Assembly (NCBI GenBank): GCA_948567375.1
Contig: OX419758.1
Coordinates: forward strand, 62,897,965 to 62,961,964
Reading direction: 5' to 3'
DNA from: Lunularia cruciata
Lineage: Eukaryota; Streptophyta; Marchantiopsida; Lunulariales; Lunulariaceae
Length of the DNA: 64,000 bases
Of this stretch, positions 25,655 through 38,235 are shown in pieces (position 1 is the first letter of the stretch; every line of letters begins with the position of its first letter). A program made the translations under genes and the position numbers. Below the pieces are notes generated by a model. That model made no database searches and was not told the origin of the DNA. It worked only from the letters and a program-made list of their open reading frames with translations.

Positions 25655-26083
25655 TTAATCCCTCCGTCCATCTCGAGATTTAGGTTCGATACGATAGAAG
25701 AATCCGTTTCGTGCCAGGGTACCCTGAACTCGAGTCTTCTCATCAACGTCTCTGTAGCACGTATTCACTATCTCCGTAAACCTACGGGCAACTCGGTCGC
25801 AGGAGACGCAATCTGCGTTACTACAAGATGTAAGTCCACATAGTTTCAGGACAGCCTGTCCATGAGTGGCCAACACGGTGCAAAGATCACCACTGCAATT
25901 TTCTTGGCAGCAGCTCTTTAAATTCTTCACTGCAGCAATAGCATCCCTTACATCCCCTATCTTTGGACTACTCCGAACTGTCCGGCAGATCACAGGCTGC
26001 GCTGCCGTGCTTGGTAATTTGACTGCAACAGCTACTATGATCGCCAGGAGAACAAAGAGGACATTTTTCTTCATAAAAGCCAT
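25655..26083 (-). CDS. Secreted cysteine-rich protein, 142 residues, family not recognised
   Basis: A single open frame. I start at the ATG at 26083-26081 (MAFMKKN), not the in-frame ATG 69 bases upstream, because it gives a classical signal peptide and sits in a GGAAGATGGC context. Residues 1-28 are basic then hydrophobic (VLFVLLAIIVAVAV) and end STAA, so cleavage before Gln29 is likely. The mature part of about 114 residues has ten cysteines (33, 58, 59, 63, 68, 82, 87, 92, 95, 109), enough for five disulfides, and a Cys-free, charged C-terminal tail. The cysteine spacing, and the ending RVQGTLARNGFFYRIE, suggest a compact extracellular fold like those of small plant and fungal secreted proteins, but I cannot name the family. 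It lies between the two copies of the long non-coding repeat. A CTATATAAG-type box is present near 26387-26395, but its link to this gene is unproven. Confidence 0.7.
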   Translation of the reverse strand: MAFMKKNVLFVLLAIIVAVAVKLPSTAAQPVICRTVRSSPKIGDVRDAIAAVKNLKSCCQENCSGDLCTVLATHGQAVLKLCGLTSCSNADCVSCDRVARRFTEIVNTCYRDVDEKTRVQGTLARNGFFYRIEPKSRDGRRD

Positions 26084-27190
26084 CTTCCACGTCGATTCTT
26101 TTGACAGTATCAAACCTGTACTGGAGAAGTCAACATTTGAACATGTTAGCAAATGAATAGATTTTATTGCACCAATATTCTAACGCTGGAGGAGGCCATA
26201 TACAAAACACAATCAATTTGAGTTTTGTATTACTTTCAGACAAATTACGTTAGACTAATGACAATCCAAGCTCAAACACAACCTGAGTATCTCAAGTATA
26301 TCCTGGGCCTTAAGCTTGAAGAAACTATGCGTTGAGGATAAACTCCGAATTGAGTGATTGTTCATGATTTGGTTCGGTGGTGAGGCTCTATATAAGCTCC
26401 CGATTAGCTCTGAATCCCGGTCCAGGAGATCATCAGAATCATGCACGAGATTATCAGAATCGATCATGACATGTAAACGCTGTACTATCTTGAGCAGCGG
26501 ACAACAACTCCAAGAGAAGTTTCTTGTAGCTAGGTGATAGGGAGACGGGAGTGACAAGTACTCCTTTACTATTGACGGCATGTAAAGCAGACAGGCAGCT
26601 GTGGCACCACTGTGGGCAACTGCAGAAATCTACCAATCATTCGAATTTTCACGATCAGCATGTGAGACATACACATACCCACTCCTTACATTTCAGACGT
26701 TCTGAAGTGAGAAAATTACCAGCACCAAAGCATTAACTTGAAGTTTCTTGACAACAAAATCCCAATGCACAATGTCGTGCACGTGCACGCTGCATATGTC
26801 TTCATTATTTGGGAATATGTAGATATTTAGTCATCTTCACATAAACGGGGCTCTTAAGAATCAAAATACAAGTTTCGTTTGTCCTCTCCAGATGTACTAG
26901 CTCGAGGATGAATTTATTTGGCATCAACTAGAGTTCCCGGAGACCAGGGTTTCTATTCAAACTCTAAAGTGAACAATCTAATGCTCATCAGAACTGCAGA
27001 AAAGCAATCCTGCGACATTTAAATCACTGGCCGGATACTTTGTATATGTTGTCAACATCGTCCAGGGCAATAATCACCCACCAATAATGATCACCATTGT
27101 ACGGACTATCTCGGGCTCAATTATTCGCAGTCGTGCCACATTCCGGTTCATTCATAAGTAGCGAATAACAACACCAGATATACCTCTCTT
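26084..27190. other. Upstream region of the secreted-protein gene, otherwise nothing seen
   Basis: The stretch is expected to hold the promoter and leader of the minus-strand gene. A short repeated AGATTATCAGAATC-like motif occurs near 26426-26464. Open frames here have no recognisable content. Confidence 0.4.
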
Positions 27191-27349
27191 GAGACCTGTA
27201 ATGGACTGAAATCCATTCGCAATATTCAGACTAACTGGTCCTATGCATGAAGAGCAAAACCTTGTGTACCGTTTAATTCGTTTTATATATTTATTTATTT
27301 ATTTATTTATTTATTTATTGTGAATGGATTTCAGTCCATTCTAGGTCTC
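27191..27349. mobile_element. 159-base element with terminal inverted repeats around an ATTT microsatellite
   Basis: The left end, GAGACCTGTAATGGACTGAA and on to 27219, is the near-perfect inverse of the right end at 27320-27349 (about 27 of 30 positions). Each arm contains an imperfect internal palindrome, ATGGACTGAAATCCAT. The centre holds an (ATTT)n run at 27289-27319. It has no coding capacity and resembles a tiny non-autonomous element. No target-site duplication was recognised. Confidence 0.6.
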
Positions 27350-27374
27350 TTGAGACGTGTAAATAAAATAATTT

Positions 27375-29345
27375 AATATCAACTAGATGTTTCAAAAATA
27401 TAAAGGTATTATAACTTTAAACTAGCAATTACTATTTCCTATCAAGAATAGAATATCAATACTAAATAATAAATATTGGTAAGTTCCCTTTGATAATTAT
27501 AAAATGCCAACTATTGCAAGTTGGATCAATACTAAGTAATCAATAGTGATAGGTTCCCCTTGATAATTATAGAATTTGCCAACTATTACAAAGTTAGTTC
27601 ACGTGAAGTTCTTAAACAACATAACTTCTATTCTTCCTCGGTGAAAAGTCTCCTTCAGATTTGATAAAATTTCACCACACTAAATGAAAACCTATCACAA
27701 TTTCTCTTTGATATATATCAAGGTCCCAAGTAAAGTTAGTGAGACGTCTTATATATATTAATTCCTTTGTAATTTGGTCACATAGTCTAGATAGCTCTTT
27801 TATAACTTTGGTAATGAGATATCAACCATCCACGTTTAAATGCTTGTAATACATTCCATATTGTGTGCAGTAGGTATTTGTTCTATAAATTACAATAGAT
27901 GAAGCTTTTTATTTCATATAATTTATGGTTTATGATTTTTCTTTTGTAAAGTTATGATTATTATGCAATTCTTTTAACTCTCTTGTTTTAGTGGATACTA
28001 CTCATAGTATAAAAGCTAGAGATCCACATACATATACATATTATATTAGAAGAACGATGAATATTTTTTTAAATAGTTACAAGGAGGGGGGATTACCTTG
28101 GTATAAGAACCACTCAACTAAGTTTCAGTTGCTTATGCACATCTCACTAGGAAAACCAATGGTGCTATCTAGATTATATAAGATCACGTTCCTTTAATGG
28201 AGGAAGAGAAAATCGCGTCTTATATCACTTTTTGAGTTATGATAATAAGTTGTACTTTAATAAAGCAAAGAAAATTTGTTTATAGTACATATGCTTTCCG
28301 GAGACGAATTTCTAGTTTACAACAATGTTGAGCTATTGTAATAGGTTGTGTTTTAATACTGAAGAGAAAGAAAGCCAATCGGATTAACGCATGTAGAGAA
28401 CACGGTAAGAGTGCATGACTAGTAAAATTATGTACATGCCAAACTAGAAATCTCCAAGCAAATAGTATTATATCAAAATGTGGAAAATTTCTTAACCAAA
28501 AAGTAAATGGCCTAAGCTGCAGCTGTTAATAATAAAGCAGTCATATAAATTCTTTAACTCCAACTTTGCACATTTGGTTATAGAAAACTTGAGAAAGCGT
28601 CATGTCGTTCAAGCTTGACGTTTCCTTTAAGATTGACATCTACGATGGCAAATTTGAATATCCAAACACCTCAAACATGTGAAATCATAACAGAAATCCT
28701 CTGCCTCTTTTAATAAACTTAGAATATTAATATCATAAGATAAGATAATAAACGACTGATAGTAAAGGTAAATATTATGAAAAAGAAGGATGATGCACCT
28801 CCCTCGAGGTAGTGAAGTGTACTATACCAAATAAAGAACCTCCTAATAGATCTCTGGGTGAATGCACAAAAAATATGATATATGGTAGTGGTGCAATATA
28901 TATAAAAATAAGGATTATTCTATACTTTAAATTGGATTTACAAATAGACTCTGATTTTTTCAAGTTAGAATACGGGAATAATTCAATTTAAGAAAGTATA
29001 AAATGGAATTGAGACTGCCATCTATTTATGATAAAGATCTAAGAATGTTTCTATATTTACTATAATGCTTGCGGTAAATATATCTCACAACTTTAAGGAT
29101 ATCCAATACAAACTAGTATAGGGATATATATATATTAATAAATACTAGCATTATTATAAACAGATAACCTTCCAGACCAAGTATAGAATAACATCTCTTT
29201 GTAATAATAAGATAGACCCTAATAACCCATTGCCATAGTACCTTTTCTTTTATCCTAGTGGGAGCAAGGAGACAAGAGTTGTTGAAAAAGTATGCATTTT
29301 CAAAATGGCATTGGGCTTGTAATAGTTCGATTAGAAATGTTAATT
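27375..29345 (+). repeat. Long non-coding repeat, copy 2, with inverted terminal part
   Basis: Positions 27385 to about 28870 are colinear with 22155 to about 23740 of copy 1. After a junction near 28880-28960, positions 28985-29345 match copy 1 (23760-24035) in inverted orientation; examples are ACCAAGTATAGAA, AACCCATTGCCA and GCAAGGAGACA on the plus strand here against their complements in copy 1. Local duplications have arisen within this copy near 27490-27590 (the GATAATTATA..TTTGCCAACTATT block twice) and near 29297-29385 (the GGCATT.GGCTTGTAATA block twice). Confidence 0.8.
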
Positions 29346-30712
29346 CACATTTTCAAAGTGGCATTAGGCTTGTAATAACTCATAAATGTAACATGAAACT
29401 TCAAGAAGATATTGATGAAAGTGAAAATTTGGAGGAAGTGTCATAGAAGAATAGCTGGAAGAAACCTACCAGCTTTCCTAAAGATTGAGTAGTCTAAAAA
29501 AGATACTCGTAAACCTTTCTTTTTGGTTGGATTATAATGTATGCGAGTACCTTCCTTTGTGCTTGACAGTGATGTGTAAGAGAACTTATAGAGATCGAGT
29601 AACTTTTCAAAGAAATTAAAAGCTAACTTCTTGAAGATGTTTAGCAAATACTTGTCTGAAGAAATGGTAATAGAGCCTTGAACTACCTCTATCATTTTGA
29701 CTGCACTTCGTTTAGTAGTTTTCCTTTTTCTATTCTCTCTACTTTTCCCATAATTGTTTCCTTCGATGAAGCCAAAAAATAAGATGATAACAGAAAGACT
29801 AACCAGGAGGAGAAATGAGAATCTGCAATATCTAAAAATGAAACTTGAGCAAATTATGGCTTGATAAGCATTAACTCCTCCATTTATGAAGAAAAGAATA
29901 AGCTAATCAATAGCTAAAGGATGGACGCTCTATAAGGTTATCAAGGTATCATTATAAAGGGAAAAGGAATAAGGTAAGCAATAATAGCAGGAGTTCTAAA
30001 AGACAATCAATATTTTGGTATAGAGGAAAAGGTAAATTTAGTAATAACTAGAGGATACAGACTATATGAGGTATCTATGCAAGTCAAGTGGATGAGAGCT
30101 CCAGTTATGCACTTATACTCTGTTTCTTGGCCTAACTTTAGAAAGCTACTAAAATAGCCATGCTTTGGAAGTGGTGCTTGAGAAAATGGAGGGCTCACAA
30201 GTATGATGGTCATTACAAGTGCCCTTTAATATCCTTTTCTCATAAGGATATCCAATTCCTGCGAAAACCCATAAATCTGAGAGGTAGTATTGGATGCAAA
30301 AATTACTCCATGATTAAGTAAGAGAAGCATCGTTTGAGAAATAGAGCTAGTAAAGTCAAAGAAGATATATATTTTGAGAAACATATAGCTCGTAATATTA
30401 CAAGGAGTGCAAAGCCAAATACCAAGTAACATAGAGGTATAAGAATTTTGTTATACATCTAAGCTCTTTCAAGCTTCGAGAAAAGACATGAATCTGGTCA
30501 ATAGAATGTAGCCAAGAAGAGGTCTCCTTTAGGGCTAAAGAGAAAGTACTTATATACGAAATGAATTTAAGATGGAGTGGTGCACCCTATCTTCTTCTTA
30601 GGGTCATTAGACATGGTATTTGAATGTAGCAAAAGCTTACACTGGTTAGGCCACAAACGAGTATTATGTTAATTAAGCCATAAAAATCACATTGGCTAAT
30701 TAAGCACCCACC

Positions 30713-30970
30713 GATACCTCCACTTATAGTTTTGGCCTAGGCCACCTCTCAAGCTCAAAAAATGTCAAGTATAGTGGATACTTACTCTTTATAGTTCTGG
30801 TCTAGGCCACCCTTCAAACACAAAAGCTTGCAATTGTACTGGGTACTTACTCTTCTTAGTTCTGGACTAGGCAATCCTTCAACCTCGATTAATTACAACT
30901 CTATGATTGGTTCTATCTTTTTGCTCAATGGTTACGCACCCACGATACTTACTCTCAGGCTCAAGCTGCC
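30713..30970. repeat. Diverged tandem repeat, about 65-base unit, three to four copies
   Basis: Each unit holds GGATACTTACTC, AGTTCTGG.CTAGGC and CC.TTCAA blocks (around 30720, 30780, 30843 and a more decayed one near 30944). Confidence 0.8.
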
Positions 30971-32009
30971 CTTCAAGCCTAATTCAAGGAATACACACGA
31001 TGCTTTATTCCTTATTGTGTATTGTTAATCATATAAACATGTTAATCATGTTTTTCACATAAACGTCATTTATAAATAGCTTCCTTTACCTTATACCCTT
31101 ATAGCTAGTGGCTCAACTGACCATGGAGTTTATTTGGGTCTCAAACCTCTTACTTAGTGAACCAATTTATTTGCTTCAAATCTTTTACCCATAAGGAATC
31201 CATGGGTTTCCTTATAGGTCAAAGTTTTAGTTTTCAGTGTGTCATGGTTTATGATCAATACATGGCAATTTGGCATTGCACTATTTCAAAATTTGGGCCT
31301 AAAATAAGAACTATTTATAATCTCTACCATGTGAGCTGCTTCGTGCAATTAGATCAGCTCAAATAGTTGGTAGGGATAGGCTTGGGTTATAAGCCACCTT
31401 AGGCACTCTGTTCCCTACGATATAGTTAGTGATGAATATATATCCTTCCTCTCTTTTGGTGATATAATACCATACCTAGCCATATGAAGTATTTTCCTAA
31501 AAACTAGAAGTTGAGCTTGTTGGAAAGTTGTTTATTAGTACACAGGTTAAAAATTTATATATCAATAATTTGGGTAGTTCTAAGAAGCAGGTTATTAACT
31601 GAAGTATATTGACTAAATTATCACAGTTTATAATATGTTTTTTCATGCAAAGAATTTCTCAATTGATTCCTCTCTTATTTTTTATCCTAGTCACATGTTG
31701 TTTTGATAAGTCATTTGCATTTTGACACCCCAACCGTGGTGAACTTGCACCTAGTAACCGAGCACTTTTATTTAGAATTCCTCTCAAATTGCACTTAATC
31801 TTATTCTAGTATCAATATCGCTTACCGGTAAGATTTATGAGCACCAGCACCTAAAAAGTGATCTTTTTATATTGAGCACTCCGTAGGCATCAAAACCTCC
31901 CTCTACATCATGTCTACCCTACTCCCGTCCAGGGATAACCAAGATATGATTTTGTAAGACGATCATAATTTTATTACATTATGATATGGTGGTAAAACTT
32001 GCATACATT

Positions 32010-32745
32010 ATTGGGAGGAAGAAAAAGCAAAGGAGATGGATATTGAGGAGGTGTAAATTAGCTCAAAAGGGATCATATGATGAGGTATATTAAAGTATGA
32101 AGAAATGGGACTATGAGACGTCACCCAAAGGGATATGAAGAGTTACTAGTGCGTTACTATCCTAAAAGCGTGTCATCCATGGAAGTACAGTCGAGTACAA
32201 GGCACTCTTGTGTGAAGAGTGAAGGATATGAACGTGGGTACAATGCACTCTTGTATCAAGAGCGACGGATATAAACTTGGGTGAAAGGATGGGTTGGAGC
32301 TCTTGTGTCAAGAGCAGAGGATATACTAACTTGAGTGGAAAAGGGGATTCCATCCCATCCTTATGAATCGAAGTGGATGGGTGCTTGGGATATTGGATCT
32401 ATTATAAAGGAAGGCAAAAAGTGGAGGAGATTGATCTTAAGGAGGTACAGATTAACTCAAAAGGGTAGATAATGTGATATCTCTTGTTCAGGGAGAAAGG
32501 GACCATGATTGATCTGATGGGCTTACGATGTCACCCATGAGGACATTGGAAGCCATTGGTGGATTGAATCTAATTGTATTCTGTCACTTATGGGAGTATC
32601 GGCAAGTACAAGATTGTGTGGAGGGGAAAAGACTGAGTTTACCCCTGTGCACTCGAGCGAGTAAGAGTTCATGACAAGAGCAAGAATGTAACTTGGGTGA
32701 GAAGATAGGACTGCAATCCTTATGAATTTTGGACAGTGCTGTTTC
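32010..32745. repeat. Tandem duplication with about 393-base unit
   Basis: Unit one starts near 32015 and unit two near 32408. Shared blocks in order are a GGAGATGGATATTGAGGAGGT-like start, ATTAGCTCAAAAGGG, ACGTCACCCA, GGAAGTACAG or its equivalent, TGTGAAGAG and AACTTGGGTGA, then CATCCTTATGAAT. Unit one additionally contains a minisatellite of about 50 bases (32200-32345; CTCTTGTGTCAAGAGC-like core, three copies). Confidence 0.75.
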
Positions 32746-33615
32746 GGATTGAAAGAGCCTTCGATGAGAGGAGGTAATCGAGCGTACGTAGTGTGATCTA
32801 GTGTCGATGTGGAGTGGAATGGAAAGTGTTCAAAAAGGTTGGATAACTGAATGTACATTGGAAATGTGAAGGGACAGATAAAGAGTACATCTATAGGAGT
32901 CCACTCAATCCAAAAGTCAATGAATGCAAGGTGACATCTTCAAAGAGTGGATACTAGACAGGCTACAACGACAAGATGACGATGATGATAAGAATCAATG
33001 AGAAAAAGTAAAATTAGACATATTGTATGCAACATGTAGAACTATCAAACATAGTCCAAGCAAAGACTAACTATAAAAAAGATGACTTCAGAAATAGAAA
33101 ATAGAAAGAACTGCAGATCATTGTAGCCCTGATCCTGAAGCTCAAATCTGACGAACAGGGTATCCAATTGGAGCATCTCTGGTACTTGGTTCAGTCCATG
33201 CTAATCTCCTGATCAGCCGATGGTCTGCTTTCAATGATATTGATGTATTGACCATGTGACCTAGTGATATACGTGTAGTGATGCTCAGGGAATTGACAAC
33301 GCAATTGACAAAGCAGATCCCATAACGGATTTGACTCAGAGTATAGTGCAACGAGGTACCAACTTCAGTGCTATTAACATCATGCATATTATATTGAAAA
33401 ACGAGAATAGAAGTCGTTCGTTGAACGAAAAATCATGATCCCATTAAAAGTGCAAATGATATGTAAATGATATGTGAAATGAAGATCATGGATATTATAT
33501 ATGTAGTAATATGAAATCTGAATGTCAACACTAAATTAACCTGACTCAACCCGAGCCATACTAGAAAAAACAAAGAACTTTTTTATTTTGATACATTTGT
33601 TGTTGCATTCTATTT

Positions 33616-33950
33616 TGTAATTAAGTTAATCTTTAGTTTAGGTATTTCTTTTGTTTTTAAAGTTTTGTTAGAATCCTCTAGAAACACTGCTAAATATCTT
33701 CTACTTAGAGCAAAGAGGAGCACAACTCTAATTAGGGTTAAGCAAAGCAACCCCCTAGGGTTTGCTTAAGTGTTTATAAGAGTGCTTTCTGCTCTTGTTT
33801 TAGTTAGTTCTTCAACAAGGGTGATTCTCAACACCTCTTCCTTGCATTTTGTGAAATCCTGAGCTGCCTACCATCATCTTAGTATTGGAGGCTACTAGTG
33901 CTGTGTGAGAGAACCTATTTGATGCTTGTGAGTTGTGATACAAAGAGAGG
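33616..33950 (+). repeat. Left long terminal repeat of the copia fossil
   Basis: Homologous to 38236-38572. It starts at a TG and holds an AACTCTAATTAGGGTTAAGC-type near-palindrome and a CACCTCTTCCTTGCATTT block. The exact right edge is uncertain because similarity to the right copy continues through the leader and into the start of gag. Confidence 0.8.
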
Positions 33951-36900
33951 TCTAGTATTGCAGTAGTGATGTTTGATACATCAGAGATAAGAGGGAGTGA
34001 TAGACCTTCCACTTCAAAGAGTAGGAAGCATGGTTCTCATCAGGTTATGGGCAGACAATCACCATTGGGGTTGATAGGAGAACTCAAAGAGCTAGAGAAA
34101 CTAGGAAACACTAATTACAAAGCTTGGGCTTTGGATGTGATGTGTATCCTAGACAATTATGACTGTTTAGACTTGGCATTAGAAGCTCATGATATAGATG
34201 AGCTTGAGTCCAACAAGGAGGAGAGAATCAAGCATTCTACTACTAGGAGGTTTCTGCTAAGGGCTATGCAAGAGCCAGTCAAGACCTAGTAGACACTTAT
34301 GCTTGGTGTTGGGAGATCTGGCTCAAACTCAAAAAATTTTACTCTGTTGAGAGGCTGGAAAGTTTCAATAGGATTTGGGATGGGATGTGGAACACTAAAC
34401 TTGCAGATGGTGAAGACTTTACTTTGCATTTGTCAAAGATACAAAAGGTCTTCAAGAGTGTCAAGGAGGATGGGTGTCCCCTTACAGAGAAATATGAGAT
34501 CAACCATCTCTTGAAGACTCTCCCTCCAAGCTACCAGCCTATCAAAGTAGCTCTAAAAGTTCTACCTGTTGAAGTTGTCACATGGGATTATGTGATAAAT
34601 AGATTGCTGGTGTTTAGCAGAGACAAAGAGTACATAGAGATGAAGTTTAATGATTTGGGAGATTCTGCTCTGTTCAATGCTTCTTCTCAGTCAAGGAGAG
34701 TGCCAGATAGAAGAATGAGCAAACCAGAGCAATCCAGAGTGAGTAAATCTGGTAAAGGGGTTAGTAGTGTTGCTAACATGATCTGTTATTTCTGTCATGA
34801 GAAAAGTCATGTTGCACCTATATGTCCCAAGAGAGGAGAAAGGAGAGAACAAGAGCTGAAGAAGGTAGCCAAGGGACCTCAACAAGTAAGAGGTCGAAAA
34901 TTTGTGAGTTCAGCTTACAACACAAAGGAGTGCAATGAGATAAAAAGTGATGAGGAGGGGTACTCAACAGAAGAGCTAGATTGTGGAATGTTGGCAAAAT
35001 TGCAGTTGTCCACAAACGGTTCTAGATGGTTCTTGGATTTTGAAGCCACCTCTCATATCTGTTACCAAAAGGAGCTGTTCTCAACTCTTCAACCTTTGAA
35101 GATTCCCAAGAGTGTCCGTTGTGGACCTGGGATTCTGAATCCAATGTTAGGAACTGGCAAAGTTCCTGTTACCTTCATGGGAAGATCTAACACAAGTTCT
35201 TGTAAGAGCTATTTGGAAGATGTGCTCTATGTTCCAGATTACACCAAGAACTTGATATCAGTACATCAACTCATGGAGCATGGAGTGGATGTTCTGTTTG
35301 AGAGCAACAAAAATTAATGCACTTTGAAGCAAGGAGAGCTGGTCCTTGGATATGGCACTGCCAAAAGGAAGTTGTTCAAGTTGATGGAAGCTGATTGTTC
35401 TGATTCTGCATTAGTAGCAGAAAACAGAAATGATATCCATATGTGGCATTTGAGGTTAGGGCGCTTGTCAGTGCAAAACCTATATGCTTGAGAGAAGGTA
35501 GTGGATGGGTTGAAATTGGATCCAAAGGAAAACTTGAGTTCTGTATTGGGTGTGCAGAAGGTAAGGCACACAAGGCTCCTATCCCCAAGAAATCTTCATC
35601 TAGAGCTCTTGGTCTTCTAGATGTCATACATTCTGATGTATGTGGATGCATGACTGAGAAGTCATTGAGTGGAGCAGCCTACTATATTTCCTTTTTAGAT
35701 GATTACAATAAAAAGCGCTTTATCTATCTCATGAAAAGCAAGGATGAGTGCTGCAAAAATTCCAGAAGTTTGTAGCTATGGCTGAGTTGCAGATTGGGAA
35801 GAAAGTCAAGCAATTGAAACAGATGGAGGCAGAGAGTACAGGAATGAGAAATTCCTCTCTTTTCTATTAGAGAAAGGAATTCTCCTTGATCATACTGCCA
35901 GAGATAGTCCTGCATAGAATGGAGTTGCAAGAAGGTTGAATAGGACACAGGTGGACAAAGCATTGTCCATGCTCTAACATGCCAAGTTGGAGAGAAAGTT
36001 TTGGGGTGTTGCAATTAGCACTGCAAATTACCTTAGAAATATTTGTGGTACCACAGCATTGCAAGGAAGAACTCCTAAAGAATGTTGGAGTGGTAAGAAG
36101 CCTAATCTTTTAGCTTTGAAAGTTTTTGGATGTATTGCATATGTTCATATTCCCAAAGAGCAAAGGAGGAAGTTCACAAAGAAGGCTGAGAGAATGCTCT
36201 TTGGAGGATATGAAGAGGGACTGAAAGGATATCTTCTGTACAATCCTAAGTCTAGACAGATTATCAGAAGTAAAGATGTACTCTTTGATAAATTGAGGAC
36301 TTGGAGTGAGAATAGTGATGAGTTGTAGAAGCAAGCTGATCAGTTTGATCAACCTATCTTCCCAAGCTGCAGAGTCAGTTTCTCAGATCAATCATCAGAA
36401 GAGCAATCTCTACCTGAAGCTGATGGTTCACCAAAGGAGAGTCTGAAGGTGTACCAAAGAAGGCCTATACAGATGGTGGTTTCTAATCCTGATACTACAA
36501 AAGATGACTCCCAGAAGCAGACTGCAGGTGCAGAATCTCTGAGTGAGATTCCAGAGATGTCAAGAGATGACATGAGACTTCTAGGCACAGAGCCAAGAAG
36601 ATCACAGAGAGATAGAAAACCTATTGACAGATTTGGCTTTAAATCAGAAGAGATGTTAAATGAATCTTACATCTATCATGAAGATTGTGATCCAAAAACT
36701 CTGCATGAAGTTATGCTCAGACCACATTTGAGTCAGTGGGAGTTGGCTATAGTAGAAGAGAAGAAGCCTCTTCAGACTAATGGTACATGGGTACTAGCTG
36801 ACTTACCACCAGGTAGGAAAGCAATTGGCTGTAAATGGGTTTTCAAGGTCAAACGTGGAGCTAAGAATGAGGTCTTGAAGTACAAGGCAAGACTTGTTGC

Positions 36901-38235
36901 AAAGGGCTTCAATTAGAGAGCATCATTAGATTATTCAAAAAAAATTGCACAAGTTGCCAGGTATGGATCTATTTGCATGCTTCTAGCTCTTGCAGCAAAG
37001 AGAGATTGGGAAGTGGAGCAGTCAGATGTGAAAACAGCTTTTCTCAATGGAGATTTGGGAGAGACTATCTACATGGATGTTCCATATGGATATTTTGAAG
37101 GCAAAGGAAAAGTATGCTTGCTTAAGAAGGCTTTATATGGTCTTAATCAAGCTCCTAGAGCTTGGTATGAGAAACTAGACTCATACTTGAGAGAGCAAGG
37201 TTTCAATCGAGCAGATTTTGACATGTGTGTATACTGGAGATGATGTATACATAGTTGTATATGTAGATGATCTACTACTGTTGGGGAATAGAGAATCTAT
37301 CAAAGGAGTGATAGATTTCTTGTGCTCTGTTTTTGAGATGACTATCCTTGGTCCTATAAAACTCATTTTGGGAATCAAAGTGAGCAGAGACATAGAAGCA
37401 AGATGGATCCGGATCAGTCAACCATAGTATGTGAGATGCATACTAGCTAAGTATCAGATGATAGAGGCGAATCCTGTCTCTACACCTCATGATATGGGGT
37501 GGAAGCACAACAAAATCATAGATAAGGAGGTGAATCTTTGTGACAAAGTGTTGTATCAGAGTGTTCTTGGTTCTCTAATGTTTATCATGGTCTGTACAAG
37601 ACCAGATATATGTTATGCAATGGGAGCACTAGCTAGATATACTAGCAGCCCTTCACAAGTACATTGGAAAGGTATAAAGAGAGTATTCAGGTACTTAAAG
37701 GGTACTCAAGATGCATCCTTGGAGTACAGAAAGCAAGGGAACATACTTGCTTCTAAACTTAAAGCATATACAAATGTTAGTTGGGGAGACATAGATAACA
37801 GCAGATCAACTAGTGGATATGTAATCATGCTTAGTGGTGGAGCAATCAGCTGGCGTAGTAAATAGCAAACATTTGTTGCATTGTCTACTACTGAGGCAGC
37901 ATTTATGGCTGCCTCAAATGCTACTCAAGAAGTCATCTAGAATAGGAGACTTCTTAAGAAGCTTGGTTTTGAGCATGAAAATCCTACTACATTGTATTGT
38001 GACAATACAAGAAGTATAGCACTCAGCAAAACTCCTATACATCACCCAAGGACTAAGCACATTGAGATTAGAAGAAGATTTGTAGAGGAGAAAGAAAAGG
38101 AGAATGTTGCGAAGTTAGTTTACTGTCCTACACAAGAAATGACAGCAGATGTGTTTACAAAAACATTACCTAAAGATAAACACATAAAATGTGTAGTAGA
38201 AATGGGAATAGTCCTAAACTCTCATTAAGTGTGAA

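Larger units (their letters stand above)
29346..33615. other. Repeat-derived AT-rich DNA with local tandem duplications, no gene seen
   Basis: No open frame has recognisable content. Two tandem structures are listed separately. The stretch reaches up to the left terminal repeat of the copia fossil. Confidence 0.5.

Noticed and set aside
25655-26083. Reading the cysteine-rich protein as a KP4-like or DUF26 (Gnk2-type) protein
   Set aside because: The cysteine spacing does not match the DUF26 C-x8-C-x2-C pattern or what I know of KP4-like proteins, so I left the family open.
26255-26581. 108-codon minus-strand frame upstream of the secreted-protein gene
   Set aside because: It contains short internal repeats and no domain, and its position fits promoter and leader sequence.
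33721-33770. TTAGGG-like motifs in the copia ends taken as interstitial telomere repeat
   Set aside because: Only one palindromic AATTAGGGTTAAGC-type motif plus a single CTAGGGTTT are present per terminal repeat; no tandem array exists.
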